Assembly: GCA_009760855.2 (NCBI GenBank)
Contig: WPIO01000054.1
Location: 2,321,001-2,385,000 of the forward strand
DNA: 64,000 nucleotides
Direction: 5' to 3'
From: Cristatella mucedo
Lineage: Eukaryota; Bryozoa; Phylactolaemata; Cristatellidae
The notes under the pieces are model-generated. The model did not search any database, was not told where the DNA came from, and saw only the letters and a list, made by a program, of their open reading frames with translations. Below are positions 10,413-22,679 of the stretch, piece after piece; position 1 is the first letter of the stretch, and each line of letters begins with the position of its first letter. The position numbers and the translations under genes are program-made.

Positions 10413-11335
10413 GAGCGGAAGTATTTGACTGGGGGCTTCCGGTAGCCTTTCAGAAACCGTTCCGAGATCAGATCAGACTAAGATATACATACAGATTAGG
10501 AAGAAGTGCGGGTAGGTTAAGCAAACCACCGAAGACGTATGAATAACCGAGGGCAAGTGGAAGCGATTGCTGCACAGAATCTATATTAACAATCATAATG
10601 CGCTTGTAGAGCGTCCTCCGAGAACGTAATCTACTTCTAGGTACGTTACATAAGCTGCAAAGGAAGTGCGTTCGAATTTCTTTTTTAGCTTTTTAGCATG
10701 AGCATTGTTAACAAAGCATGTCATGATTAGATTTGAAATGCACAGAATCAACATGTAAATATGGCTAGCGGCAACTAAATCGTCCAATGCCTTAGCGAGG
10801 ATAGGATCGTCCAGTTGGCAGTCTCCGTCCACCTGGCGTCCACCTTGGCGAGGATAGGATCGTCCACGTGGCAGTCACGTGTCGATCGCTCATGGCCGCC
10901 TGAAGCGCATGCTTCAGCTAGAGACATGCGACTCCGACCGCAATTCGTTCGATTGATATATCTCTTTGGTTTCGCTTTGTAGGACTTCAGTTTCCGGCCG
11001 ACGGCGATGGGTACCTAGAAGAAACTACTGCAACTGCAGTGGTGAACTTGTGCAGAAAAATCAGGGCAAAAGAATATGGTTGGCAACGTTAAAGATGACT
11101 TCGGGCTGAAAATAAATTTTAGAGGAGCCGATCGAATAGTGGGATTTTATAAGCGGATTTTTGTTCGCTTTTGCTAATGTGGAAATGGAGATTTACCAAC
11201 CTAATGGAAACTGGTACTACTGTCCAAGCCGAGTGGTGAACGAATAAGTTCTTCTAGTGAACCAAAAGGCATTACGGATGTTTCAAAGAAGAGAGAATAA
11301 ACGCCCAATTTTCCAGAGTTGACTCGCAGTAAGGA
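10413..11335. other. No gene recognised
   Basis: Contains a short near-duplicate (gcgaggataggatcgtccag at about 10795 and again at about 10848). No supportable gene. Confidence 0.45.
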
Positions 11336-13880
11336 ATAATAATAATAATACTGCACTTGATAAAGCGCCCTCAGTGAACTCAATCTCTTTCTAGGCGCTT
11401 TACATTTGCTGCAAATGTGAACGCGATTGAATGGTGAGTAATATCATGCTTGATAAACAACATGAATAACATGGTTAGGGGTGATATGCACGGAGTCAGC
11501 ATGCAAATGTGGTTAGTGGCAGCACGCACAGTGTCAGCACGCATAAGCACATGAAGGACGAATTACAGGGACCCACTAAATACTGTTCTAAGTAAGTGTG
11601 TTTTTTTTAATATGGTCACGTCAGGGGATGTTCTGACGCAAGTCGGGAGTGAGTTCCAGGCTTTGGAAGAATACAAACTAAATGCACGGTCTCCAAATGA
11701 TTGAGGTTTGTACGAGGTAGTGGTAAACTGCTAGATTCCGAAAAGCGGGTGGTACGATGCTTGGCCTGGTGGAAGAGTAGATCTGAGAGATAGGCTGGAG
11801 CCAAAGAATAAAGTGACCTAAAAGTGAGCGACTAAACCTTAAAGTCGAGCCGTTGCTTGACTGGTAGTCAGTACAGGTCGGCGAGAAGTGGTGTGATGTG
11901 GCAACTGTGACGCTCACATAGCAAAGCCTAGCAGCGGAGTTTTGCACCAGCTGTAATCGCCTGATTGCACATGCCGGTAGGCCAGCTAGCAGTGTCAGAA
12001 GACCAGGAGTCAAGATAATAGCAACAGAAGTCAAGCTGGGATGTCACAAATGCAGCGACCAACATAGACGTGGCATCCTTATCTAAACAAGCCAGAATTT
12101 TAGCAAAACGTGGTGTCCTTATCTAAACAAGCCCGAAATTTAGCAACGTTATGTAACTGAAAGTAGGCCGACTTTATTGTGGAGCTGATGAGGTTGTCTA
12201 ATGAGAGGTCAGTTTGGAACATGACACCTAGATTTCGAGCTGATTCAACAGGAGATATGCTGGCAGAGCCAATTTTGAGCGATAGCCTTTCCAATATCGG
12301 AATCACACTGAGTTGCTCATAACTAATAAGCTAATTTAATCATCGTTTAGTTTAGGAAAATTTGTTGCCATCCATGTGCGGATTTCATCAATACAGCAAG
12401 TGAGTTGAGAGAATTCGAGGTGCTCGAAGGCTGGGAGGGATCAAAGCCAATGTACAACTGAGTGTCATCCGCATAGAAGTGAAAGCCTAGATTGTGCTTG
12501 GCAATCTCATCAGCAAGAGGGAGAGTATAAACAGTGAAAAGAACCAGACCTAGCACGGAACGCTGGGCTGCCCCATATTTCTGAGGTACCTCGGACGATA
12601 TTTGTCAATTCACGTCAATACTCTGGAGTCTCCCACTAAGATAGGATCTGAACCATTGTAGAGCAGTGCCAGTGATGCCCACGCGAGATGAGAGGCACTC
12701 TAGGAGAACTTTGTGATCGATAGTATCAAAAGCTGCCGAAAGATCGTGCAAAACAAGCAGAGACAGTCTACCTATGTCTGCATTAATAAGTAGGTCGTTG
12801 TACACCCTAAGCAATGCTGATTCTGTGGAGTGATTATCTCTACAGCCAGACTGGAACTTATTAGCAAGGTTTAACGTTTCAAAATAAGAGTTCAGCTGGT
12901 CCACCACGGCCCGTTCCAGTGTCTTTAATAGGAATGGTAGAAGTGAGACTGGGCGACAGTTGCTCAAGTTCTCGTGGTCTAGTGTCGCTTTCTTGAGAAG
13001 CGGCCTGACTAAAGCTTTTTTGAAAGGTGCTGGGACATGACCTGAGGCTAATGACATATTAATGATGTTAGTTATGCATGGCAGCAGCAGATCAATGCAA
13101 CGTAGGAGCAGGGCAGTGGGAATAGGGTCCAAAGGACTTGTTGTCTTTTTTTATTGGAATATCAACTTCAGGACAAGATCCCAAGTGACCTGCTTAAATG
13201 TAGACATTGAGTTGCAGCCAGGAATCAGAGTACAACATTCTAGGGGGATGTTGCCATCACAGTGATGGATTCCCTGATCTTGTCTATCTTCTGGACAAAG
13301 AATCGAGAGAAGCGATCAGCTAGATCATCATAAGAATCATCAGGTAAGGAGCTAATCTGGGAGCGGTTGAGATGGATGATCGTTGACATCAGCATTTTCG
13401 GATTGTGCATCTGTGATTCAGCAATGTTTTTATAGAAGCTAGACTTGGACTTAACCAGGATCGATTGGTACGACCTACAGTAGTCGTCGTTTGCCTGTCG
13501 ATGGACAGTCAGTCCTGATCTTTTGTATGCTTTTCAAGCTTTCGCTTAGTAGACCTAGCTAGTTGAATTTCTGTGGTAAACCACAGGCCGTCTGTGCGAG
13601 GGCGCACAGTGCGCTTTGTCAGAGGTGCAAACTCGTCGAGCGTGTCAGCTAGTATCGTGTTGTAGCTATCTACCAATGATGACAGATCGGAGGGAGGACT
13701 GAGCAGCAGAGGTGAAGCAGATATTTTCGCACTGCAGCATCGATGTCAAGGGTCTTAAGGTTTCGCGATTCACAGATTATTTTAGAAGAGGTGGGCACAC
13801 ACAGTAGATTGAATGAGATCTGCATGTGGTCAGATAAGCAGGATTTGGTAATAATCGGTGATGACAAAATTCAGTTGCAT
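11336..13880 (-). mobile_element. LINE family LX, longest copy (endonuclease end, reverse transcriptase, 3' UTR)
   Basis: A non-LTR retrotransposon of CR1/L2 type on the minus strand. From its 5' side: the end of an APE-type endonuclease with its S-D-H motif (near 13826-13834); a linker; the reverse transcriptase, with NCRPVSLLP, the motif-A block LSAAFDTIDH near 12740, a worn motif B ([10 protein letters not shown] instead of a PQG-type loop) and an intact YADDTQLY motif C near 12475; then the C-terminal region (FSES, RTNLNH), the 3' UTR, the terminal stem-loop and an (ATT)n tail at 11336-11350. An in-frame TGA at 12605-12607 separates motifs A and B, and further shifts occur near 12330 and 12050. 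The first part of the endonuclease is missing. It is therefore 5'-truncated and inactive, though still useful as the local family reference. Confidence 0.9.
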
Positions 13881-15068
13881 AAGTAAATCTGGAAAAATAT
13901 ATTTGAAGTTTTCGCTTCCTGGAAGCTGCAGCCATATCACACCGCTCATATCTGTATATTAGACAGCTCAAGCGATTCCTTCATGCATCAATTTTATGAG
14001 CAAAAGCTTACACACGCACCATCTCAATTTACTATAAATACAGATCCCTTTCAATTAGAGCGAGAAAGTCCGACCGTACAGCGGCCATGTGTAGCTCTTT
14101 CCGTCACGATGCAAGATGGTGACGTGCCACATAGCAAGATATTCTGACTCGGCGAAGTCAGTCCGAAGACAGTGTGCTCTAGTGTAACTGTGAACGAACA
14201 TACTTGCGTGCGGCACAGTCGGCCCAACTGACAATGGACTGAATTAAACATGCAACCCTTAACCCTAAATCCACGGTACAAAAACTTGGACAACGATTAG
14301 TTGGTCAACAAGATACGGGGCCCTGAATATTGGCGATTTTTATTGTATAGAAAATCCCGTGTTATATGTGACCGTTGCCTTTATCGATGTATTTACAGTT
14401 ACCCGAGGAATCTACATACACCAAGTGAAATGGGTGAGTTTGCTGCCAACTAAAATGGATAGCAAAGCCAGAGCAATTTCGAAAGGTCGTTAAAGACTTT
14501 TAGCATGGATTCACCAATTTATCCAAAAACTGTGACGGCTGACAGAGAAGGTCACCATGGCGGATAAAATTTAACTCTGGGACAGACACGTGACAAATTA
14601 CAAACTAGTATTCACACCGAGAGTGTATTACATAAATGTGAAAGAGTGACAACGAAGACCTTTCGGAATTTATAGTTAAGTGCTACGACTTCTTGACATT
14701 CTTGCAGTCTACGCTACCGGTGGGCTGTCCCAAACTTTTTCTGATACTGGGGCTAAAAAAATCAAAAGCAACGCCCGGTTGCACGGATCCATATTTATTA
14801 TTATTGAGGAGCTTGAGTCAGTGATTGAGTCGTACATCTGGATGAATTATATATATATATCAATCGATCGATCAACGGCCGGATCGATTATCCAAGATTA
14901 TTTATGACATTAGATTATATATATATAATTATAATATATATATATACATATAATTCATTTGTATAGCATAATAAATATAGCATAATATATATATATATAT
15001 ATAATTATATAGCATAATAATATAATTATATATCATAATATATTAATATATAGCATAATAAATATAGC

Positions 15069-15106
<38 letters not shown>
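13881..15106. other. No gene recognised; AT-rich end
   Basis: No supportable gene. About 14900-15105 is dominated by TA and 'atagcataata' repeats. A 'gtcacgatgcaagatggtgacg' type stretch near 14103 resembles 48603-48630 and may belong to an unnamed dispersed repeat. Confidence 0.45.
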
Positions 15107-15111
<5 letters not shown>

Positions 15112-15262
15112 CATTTGTATAGCGCCCGAAAGAAATTAATCTCTATTCAGGCGCTTCACGTGTTCCACAGGACTCGAGCCCATGACCCCCCCCCCCGACC
15201 GTCAAATACGTTCACCTGACCTTGGCTCGAGGCGAGCACCTTAACCACTGAGCCATTTAATA
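15107..15262 (-). mobile_element. SINE family SB, with C-run
   Basis: Minus-strand copy. The 3' end on plus begins 'attcatttgtatagcgcc', followed by 'ctctattcaggcgcttcac', a B-box region (gggctcgagtcc-like) and a tRNA-like head ('ggctcagtggttaaggtg'). A run of C's expands the middle. Confidence 0.78.
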
Positions 15263-15743
15263 CTATCGATTATCTCAGCTAAAACTCGCACCGGTCCTCT
15301 GCGGTTGCTTCCTTGTCTGTTTTACGAGCTAGCCAGCTCAGGACTCGTTGTGCACGATGCTGCACCGCGTCGAAGATACCGATCGACGCGGTTCAGCCTG
15401 AGAGGCTCAGAGCCATAGGTGAATGAGCGTTCGCCAGCTCCCACCCGCCCAGCAAGGCCGCAAGCAGAGAGGTGGCTCCAGTTGACGGTATCCTTTCTTG
15501 CTGGAGACACCTGGCACCGGTTTGGCAGCACCTGCTGCCTCGAGCACCCAAAGAAATCGGCCAGCTTCAAAGTCAGAATGCTTGCACGACTCCACTTACA
15601 GTTGAGAACACGTTCGAGAACTTGGATGCTTGCACTATCATTCTATCGCCTACGAACGGGATATGCTCGGCAGACGATCGGCTCGCCAAGGTCTTGGGAC
15701 CTTAACCTTGAGACCTAGACCAAAAAATAAGAAAGTATACAGT
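15263..15743. other. No gene recognised
   Basis: Overlapping open frames on both strands without recognisable domains. Confidence 0.4.
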
Positions 15744-15877
15744 TAATTTATATGGCGCCCTAAGAGAACCTAATCTCAATTCAGGCTCATCGCATGTGCC
15801 TCGGGGCTTGAGCCTACGACCTCGGCCAGACCTTGGTCGGGGCATGCGCCTTGACCACTAGGGCAAACCAGCTCGGC
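15744..15877 (-). mobile_element. SINE family SB
   Basis: Minus-strand copy with the SB 3' end (gcgccctaagagaacctaat on plus), B box region (ggcttgagcctacgacctc on plus) and head (accactagggcaaaccagct on plus). Confidence 0.8.
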
Positions 15878-16744
15878 GATGTCTCGGGACCTTGACTCCG
15901 TTGCTCGCGGAGTTTATATGTTCCCCCTAAAGACTTCCACACCTGAACTCGGTTTCACAATAATAATTACATATCATGACCACCTTCTAGAGGGGCTTGA
16001 AAAGTCTTTAGATATCATAAACTTTGGATGGGCCTTCGGTCAGTGCCTCTGATAATAGCTAGTGGTCTAGCACTGCTAACAAACTGCTTGCAGTTCGCTC
16101 TAGTTTTTGGAAGGAGTTGCCGTAATCAAATTAATTACGCTCTATCTATTCAGCTACTTCTGTGCAGACCGTGAACCAGATAGTATAGCCCGGCTTTCTG
16201 AGGCCACAGACAGGCAGCGCTGGCATGGTAACCAGCTGCTCCGTCGGCAGAAGGTAAGCTCAGTACGACTCGGAACGAGGCCAGCCTCACTCCGAGTTCA
16301 GACTGACAATTCGCCAATAATGGCTCTGCTTGTGCCCCGCCCCTCTCGGCACCTTCTACCACTCCTGGACTTACCAAAATGGCTACGATCAAAATGGCTC
16401 TAGCGCCGTTACCGAACGTAAGCTTGGCGACAGGCAACCAACTTGAACAGCAGCTAGCATGCTAACTGCTAAGAGAGAACACATCTCTCGCACAAGTAAG
16501 AAGGCGATCAGAGGTCACGTCAAAGGATCTTTGAGAGGAGGATGCCCGGATTTAATGCCCTGGATGGCCCACCTCACTTCTGAGGACACATGACTCTTAG
16601 CTGAGGACCAGTGCAGTGCTAATAATAATAATAATAATAATAATCAAAGCTGGCTTGTAAAGCATTCGCATAGAATTTAATTTATATCTATGAGTGCTTT
16701 ACCGTTCTAGACCCAGCATTGGAGTCAGTACACACGGGCTAGTG
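15878..16744. other. No gene recognised; (AAT)n at 16620-16644
   Basis: Unrecognised DNA with a short AAT microsatellite. Confidence 0.45.
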
Positions 16745-16905
16745 GGACACGTGCCACTGGATCTTAGCCCAGGGGTAAGGTGCTCGCTCTTCATGCTCCG
16801 GATCGTGGGTTTGAGTCCTGCAGTGGGCAATCTTTTACTGACCACTGCAAGCGTTAGTAATAGCCCCGAAGGCCCTTCTGTCGCTATACAAACGAGGCTG
16901 TCAAT
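16745..16905 (+). mobile_element. SINE family SA
   Basis: Plus-strand copy: head 'cttagcccaggggtaaggtg', B box 'gggtttgagtcc', body 'gcagtgggcaatctttt' and 3' end 'cgctatacaaacgaggctgt'. Confidence 0.8.
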
Positions 16906-18426
16906 TTGTAACGCCGAAGGCTCGGCGGAGTAGGCGTAACCTGCAGCTTACCGAGCGGCATAGCCAATGGCCGAACGCGATTCGGTGGGTGCCTACGCGA
17001 AATAAGCAGGCCGTCACGAAATGAGTATTTCTGGCGCTGACCTACTTATCCTCGCTAAGCGTGTCGTGAGTTCGCCGCATAAATTAGAAAGCGAGATACA
17101 CGATTAGGGGATTTCAGTGAGCTTTATTCTCAAACGCACAGTGTTGCTGCGCGTCCAGCTTCGCTTTGTCCTCCGAGCTCCTCGTAGGCTCAAAGCAGCG
17201 AAAGCAAGCTTGCGGGGGAAATACGTCCCCGCACTTAGGCTGCCTATGTCTATTGTGGGGAACGACCCAAATATGTTGGAGGAGCCCGAGAACCAAGCCC
17301 TAGATCCTGACTGGAGAACTAGGGCTCCGCTTCCACTGTGAAGGCAAGAATACCTCACACACTGCACCGAACTACTTCTAGTTCGCATCGGCAAAACCCT
17401 ACGCCGGGACCAGGTTCGCGGGCGTGCGAACACACACACACAAAACACAAACACGAAATGGAAGCTCGGGTGCTATACGACCGTATTCGGTGGGGTCCAC
17501 CGAATTCTCCCGATGTTGACTCTCTCCTTCTTGTCGATCGTTGCCCTGAACGACCAACTAGCCTCGGTCGTTTTAAAGTGCCACCAGCCACCCAGTCCCA
17601 CCACTGTCGGCTGCTGGCTCCCCGCAGGGGCGATCTTCAGCCGAAACGCCATACCCTCGAAGAGCTACCCGTGACAATAGGGTTGACAGGCCAGCCGACA
17701 TCAATCAGCCGCTCCTACGGGGAGCAGGATGCTGTAGCTACTTAGCCTGGATGGTGCTGTGCTACAAAATCAGCTTTGTTATACATGTTATTACATTTAT
17801 GTGCTGGATCGAGCACGCAAAAGCAAACAGGTTTCATTCTTAGGTCAGCACGCTAAAGCAAACGTGAAGGCACTCATGCTGACCGGTTCGTGCCACCTTC
17901 GGTTGGCACCGTTTACCGAATCATCATGCACAGGCACGCACAGACACGCACGCAAAAGAACGCGAAGAACAAAGAAAAAGTACATGTTTACTGAGGCTGA
18001 AGCTGACCGGAAACAAGATGCGTCTTCGGCTGAGACTTGAAAAGATGCAAAGGTCTTTGCACGTACCTATCGTCGCCGGAAGTGAGCTCCTGACTTTCAC
18101 AGCATACGATCTGAATGCTCGACCACCGAAAGATTACAATTTAGTTGGAGGCACGGAGGCAAGTTGACGAAACGACGAGGAGAGGCTAGCTGGTGCGTGA
18201 GCAGACGACTACGGAGCAGGCGCCGAAGAGGGCAGACCGGAAGTGCGACGATCCAGACTTGGCGATGCCACGGGGTTATCGCTCTCTTCGCACCGTTCGA
18301 CCGTTGAGAGCCACAAATCTAAGCGTCCGGCAGCAGCAGCAGCAAGATAGAGGCACGCACGGTGCTTCTATCTACTTGCACATGATACCTATGTGCACGG
18401 CATCCACACGGTACTTACGGCCAGGC
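16906..18426. other. No gene recognised
   Basis: Several overlapping open frames on both strands, none with recognisable domains or conserved motifs. Confidence 0.4.
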
Positions 18427-18516
18427 GCATAGACAGCACTCCACATCGACGTAAGCACGTCGATACACGTATCGTCGATCACGTGATACACGTATCGTAT
18501 CACGTAGACAGCACTC
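18427..18516. repeat. Nested palindromes between short direct repeats
   Basis: A direct repeat (gacagcactccacatcg / gacagcactccaaatcg) brackets about 60 bases containing cgatacacgtatcg, atcacgtgat and gtgatacacgtatcgtatca plus c. Each is self-complementary or nearly so, so the region can fold into alternative hairpins. Confidence 0.75.
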
Positions 18517-18639
18517 CAAATCGCCCTGCATTGACCACTCAGGGCACAGGCCTCAGCGGTCTGGCACGGGCCCTGTGCCACGCAGCCTAGGCCTGGCCTA
18601 GCCCTGGCCGAGGCTCGGCTGCTCGCCTGCATACTGAAA

Positions 18640-18735
18640 AGGGCAGACAACTGCAGTGGATTGATGCGCTTGAATAACTCAGCAGTGGACTGATGCGCTT
18701 GAATAACTCAGCAGTAGACTGGTGTGCTTCGACAG
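18640..18735. repeat. ~29-bp tandem repeat, 2-3 copies
   Basis: Unit 'tgatgcgcttgaataactca' plus 'gcagtggac', two clear copies and a worn third. A related piece occurs near 19490 (cgtgcttgaatacttcagca). Confidence 0.75.
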
Positions 18736-19619
18736 TGCCCTCCGCACGACCTCGTCGTCGGGCGCGTCGGTGGCGCGACCGAGCAACAAGCCTGCTGCTG
18801 CTGCTGCTGGCTCCAACACCGAGCACTTGATATTGTGCAAGCGCCGCCGGCCAAGCACGGCGTCTGCCCAGGCGACGGCCAGGCCGCCAGCCCGCCCGCA
18901 TGCCAAGGGCGATAACGGCCGAGTCACTCGCGCTACTATACCAGGGCGTCGCTACGTCGTGTTCGGAGCCGTAGTCGATCGCCTCCGCTGTCGCTACGCC
19001 CGTGGGCGCACACGGCTAGCAGCTTGACGGCTGCCGGCGTCGAGGAATCGAGAGCATGGGCTCCCCTTTGCTTCCCTTTGTTCTCCTTCTGCTGCCTATA
19101 TTTATATTATATTATATTTTTTTTATTATTTTATTATTATTTATTATTATCTTTTATTATTTATATTTTATTTATTATTTCCTTATTTATGTATATTCCG
19201 TGCATTGCATTATTGTTGTTGCTGCTTTTTCGCCGATCCATCGTTCGTTCCAAACCGACAACAGCCGACAGCTGGCGGCAACTTGCTGTAGATAAATGTC
19301 CCAGCAGCTGCCTCCAATGCCTGTATTTGGGCCCGACTGCCGAGTCATCTGCCGAGAGCCGTTTTGTCTGCCCAGCTCTGCACAGCTCGTGAGCCTGCTG
19401 CTGCTGCAGAGGCAAGTCTGAGTCTGCACTCGTAGCGTCTCAGCCCAACGTAGCTCGCAGTCGCTGCCGAGTCATGCTACCTCAGACGTGCTTGAATACT
19501 TCAGCAGTGGGCTACTGTATTTGAATAACGAGACAAGATGACCTCTCCTAGAACCCTCGACGGAGCATACCCGTGCTCTCGCACGTACCGGCTTTCCAGC
19601 TTGCCTGCATGCTGCCAAG
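18736..19619. other. No gene recognised; AT-rich tract at 19090-19200
   Basis: GC-rich DNA with a CTG run (about 18794-18810), then a T/A low-complexity tract. No supportable gene. Confidence 0.45.
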
Positions 19620-19702
19620 CATGTCAATCATCATAATAATAGTAGTAATTAAAATAATATACTTTACAAAGAGCCCTCAGAGAACTCAATCTCTTTCTGG
19701 GA
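19620..19702 (-). mobile_element. LX 3' end only
   Basis: Reads on minus as 'ccagaaagagattgagttct', 'ctgagggctctttgtaaag' and a worn ATT tail. Only the terminal hairpin region remains. Confidence 0.7.
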
Positions 19703-20410
19703 AGCATGCACGCAAGCTGACATGCCAGTGAGTCAGTGCATGCACACATGCACGCAGGCATGAGAGCCAACTACTAGCCGGTTCCTGGTGGTGCAGGGTC
19801 AGGCGGCTACTGGCGGTCAATTTGTGATGCACAAATTGACTTACATTGACGTCACTGTAAGTCTTACACTCACATTCCTTAAAAAGGCATTCATGCTGTA
19901 CATTACTGCATCCAAGCTTTGACGAATACTTAATAAACAAATATAATAGAATTAAATAATAAAATGAAATAAACAAAACAAAAAAATACGAATACTGACT
20001 GGCCTTTGAGGATAGATACTGACACATCAAGAAATTGCCCTCTACAGCCCACCATAGGTTCGAGCCCTGTATGATTGACTGTGTGCTTCTTGCTTACGTA
20101 CGTGTACACAGTGGCTGCACAGTGCTCATAGTCTGGCCATGCTAGCCAGTGCTTTAAGCTTTGACTGACCTGATTTCTTTGCAATTTGCTGACACCGAAT
20201 GGACTTACTCACTCACTCGGGCAAGCAGGCATTCATTTGAAATCTCATAGAATCGTACCTAAAATTAAAAGAATAATAATTTTAATAAATGTGTACTGCC
20301 CTAAAAAAAACTAAATCTTTCTGGGCACCTTGCATGCGGTGCTAAGGTAGCATGTCAGCCCGGACCGGCCTGCACCAGTGTCTGTGCGCATTAAAATAAC
20401 TGGTGATTCG
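19703..20410. other. No gene recognised
   Basis: AT-rich in part (19920-19990). A worn LX/SB-like 3' end may lie at 20270-20340. Nothing supportable as a gene. Confidence 0.4.
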
Positions 20411-20572
20411 TGATGGCCCCCACTAGGTAAGGCGGTTGCATATCACGAGCTTGGTCCCGAGGTCGTGGGTTCGAATTCTGCGGTGGGCAATCCTTCATGG
20501 CCTCTGCAAGCCGTGGTGATGCCGTAAGGTCTCCTCTGCCTCTCTATAAAAAGACGCTGTTAAATCAGCTTG
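20411..20572 (+). mobile_element. SINE family SA
   Basis: Plus copy with an A-box region (cactaggtaaggcggttgc), a textbook B box (gggttcgaattc), 'cggtgggcaatcctt' and the 3' end 'agacgctgttaaatcagct'. Confidence 0.85.
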
Positions 20573-20778
20573 TATTCTTAACGTTTAGGTTGATTAACCC
20601 GGCCTCACTCTTTGCAGGGGAAAACTGCATCTATATGGGCTCCCATTTATAATTTCTAAAAGGAAACTTCTGGCAACTGCTATTTGAACGTGCACACGCG
20701 GCTCGCTCGCTCCTGCTGAAGAGCAAGGTGAGTCTTGGAGGGTGTGGTCACATGGTCATTCAAGCAGCCTCATTCATA
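20573..20778. other. No gene recognised
   Basis: Short unrecognised spacer between two SINEs. Confidence 0.4.
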
Positions 20779-20916
20779 TATGATTCATTTGTATAGCACC
20801 CCAAGAGAACTTAATCTCTATTCAGGCGCTTCACATGAGCCTCAGGGCTCGAGCCCACGACCTCAGCGAGACCTTGGTCTGGGCGAGCAACTTAAATGCT
20901 GGACCAATCCAGTTCA
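20779..20916 (-). mobile_element. SINE family SB
   Basis: Minus copy: plus-strand words 'attcatttgtatagcacccc', 'ctctattcaggcgcttcaca', 'ggctcgagcccacgacctc' and 'ggaccaatccagtt' mark the 3' end, body, B box and head. Confidence 0.83.
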
Positions 20917-20984
20917 TTTACACATTTAGCAGCAAAAAAGCATCGTCGGCTCTCGTCATCATGCAAGCAGCAGACGCCCTATAA

Positions 20985-21805
20985 GCAGCAGACGTGCTAC
21001 AGCTGCCTCAATTTTAAAAGCTTCATTCAGAAGACTGCCTCTACAGCTAGCCATCACATCCGATCCCTATCCAAGATTAGAAGCTGTCTCCCACAGTGGC
21101 TTGTAAAAAATTTAACTAGCTCTTTAGTTCTGTCTCAGCTTGATTATTGTAATTCCCTTTTGGCTGGGCTACCAAAGAAAGCTATTATGCCACTACAGCT
21201 GACTATGAATATGGCTGCAAGGCTGGTCTTCAAGTCCCAGCGGTTTGAGCACGTGTCACCTTTGCTGAAAGAGCTAGGATGGTTGCCGGTTGAGCAAAGG
21301 ATACAGAGCAAAGTTCTTACGCTGACCCACAAGGCCCGCCACGGCTTGGCTCCTTCGTACCTAGCTGAACTGCTGCATCAGTTTCAGCCTGTTCGCACCC
21401 TCAGGTCCTGTGTGGACAATAAATTAGCTGTCCCATTCCTCCGCTTAAAGACAGTTGGCGACAGAAGCTTTAGCTCTGCAGGTCCTAGACTGTGGAACTC
21501 GCTTCCACAATTCTTACGCAACGACATCTACTCTCCAAGTGCCGACTATGGCACATCTTTTTCAGCGGTCCTTAACTGCTACTTCTATGCTACTCACTAC
21601 CTCAACTGCTCTCCTAACTCTGCTATGCTTGCCACTTTCTCTTTGTTGCGTGAGACGAAGTCTGTTGGCTACCGAATGCGTACCGAAAGCCGCTTAGGCT
21701 GTGAGTGCGCTATACAAAACTCTCCTGCGTAACACCCACATGGTCTCTATGACTTTGTGGAGTTACTGACGGAGATACATTACATTACATTACATTACAA
21801 GCAGC
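20985..21805 (+). mobile_element. LINE family LY, 3' part with open C-terminal frame and (ACATT)n tail
   Basis: A plus frame of more than 200 codons encodes the end of a CR1/Rex1-like reverse transcriptase protein: LDYCNSLLAGLP, AARLVFKS, LLKELGWLPVEQRI, KVLTLTHKARHGLAPSYL, LKTVGDRSFSSAGPRLWNSL. LDYCNSLL..LP, LHWLPV-like and APxLWNSLP words are usual in this clade. The catalytic domain is absent, so this is a 5'-truncated copy. It ends 'ggagttactgacggagatac' then (ATTAC)n at 21775-21800. The first SINE-to-LINE junction is unclear by about 60 bases. Confidence 0.88.
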
Positions 21806-21884
21806 AGACAATGAATGATTACCAGCCGCAGGACTCAAAACCGCGATCAGGATCTCAGACAAGATGCCGATTTCGAGAATCTAC

Positions 21885-22342
21885 GTCATCTTGAACTGTG
21901 GATGAGATGGAAACTTTATCGATACGCGATTCCGTTTACAGTTTACCAATACCACGTACAAACCTCAAATCCTTTGGAGACCGTGCATTTAGTTCGCATG
22001 CTCTCAAAGCCTGGAACTCCCTCCCGATTTGCGTCAGAACATCCCCTGACTTGACCACATTTAAAAAGAACTTAAAACACACCTATTTAGGACAGCATTT
22101 AGTGGGTCCCTTTGATTTGTCCTTCATGTGCTTATGCGTGCTGACACTGTGCATGCTGCCACTAACCACATTTGCAGGCTAACCCTGTGCATGTCACCAT
22201 GTTATTCATGCTGTTTATCAAGCATGATATTACTCACCATTCAATCGCGTTTCCTTTTGCAGCAAATGTAAAGCGCATAGAAAGAGATTGTGTTCTCTGG
22301 GGGCGCTTTATCAGGTGCATTGTTATTATTATTATTACCCCG
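21885..22342 (+). mobile_element. LX 3' part
   Basis: The plus strand encodes RTNLKSFGDRAFSS, LKAWNSLPICVRTSPDLTT and FKKNLK, then the LX 3' UTR, the terminal stem-loop and an ATT tail. The 5' part is missing. Confidence 0.87.
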
Positions 22343-22404
22343 AATCACATTCCAGAATCGTTTAGTCGCTGAGCTGATTTGAGGAGACAGAGTAGATTGA
22401 GCCT

Positions 22405-22490
22405 CTGCTCGATCTGATTGATTGATCTATGTCTGATTGATTAATCTGGTGATTGATTGTTCTCGGTCTGATTTATTGATCGAGCACGAC
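22405..22490. repeat. TGATT-rich degenerate tandem repeat
   Basis: Several copies of 'tctgattgattgatct'-like units of about 20-25 bases. Confidence 0.65.
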
Positions 22491-22679
22491 CCACCAGTCA
22501 TAAACGTGGGTCGTCGGACGAGGCCACTTTAAATGAAAAAAAGGAAGGCGACATTAGCCTGTTCCTGAGAATCTGCGAATGTGAACCAATTCACTCATTG
22601 GAATTAAATTCAAATCCATTTCCGTTCTTTTGTATATGCCTTTAATAAGGTCGCGAAATTGCAGAGCAGCGACCAAGCC

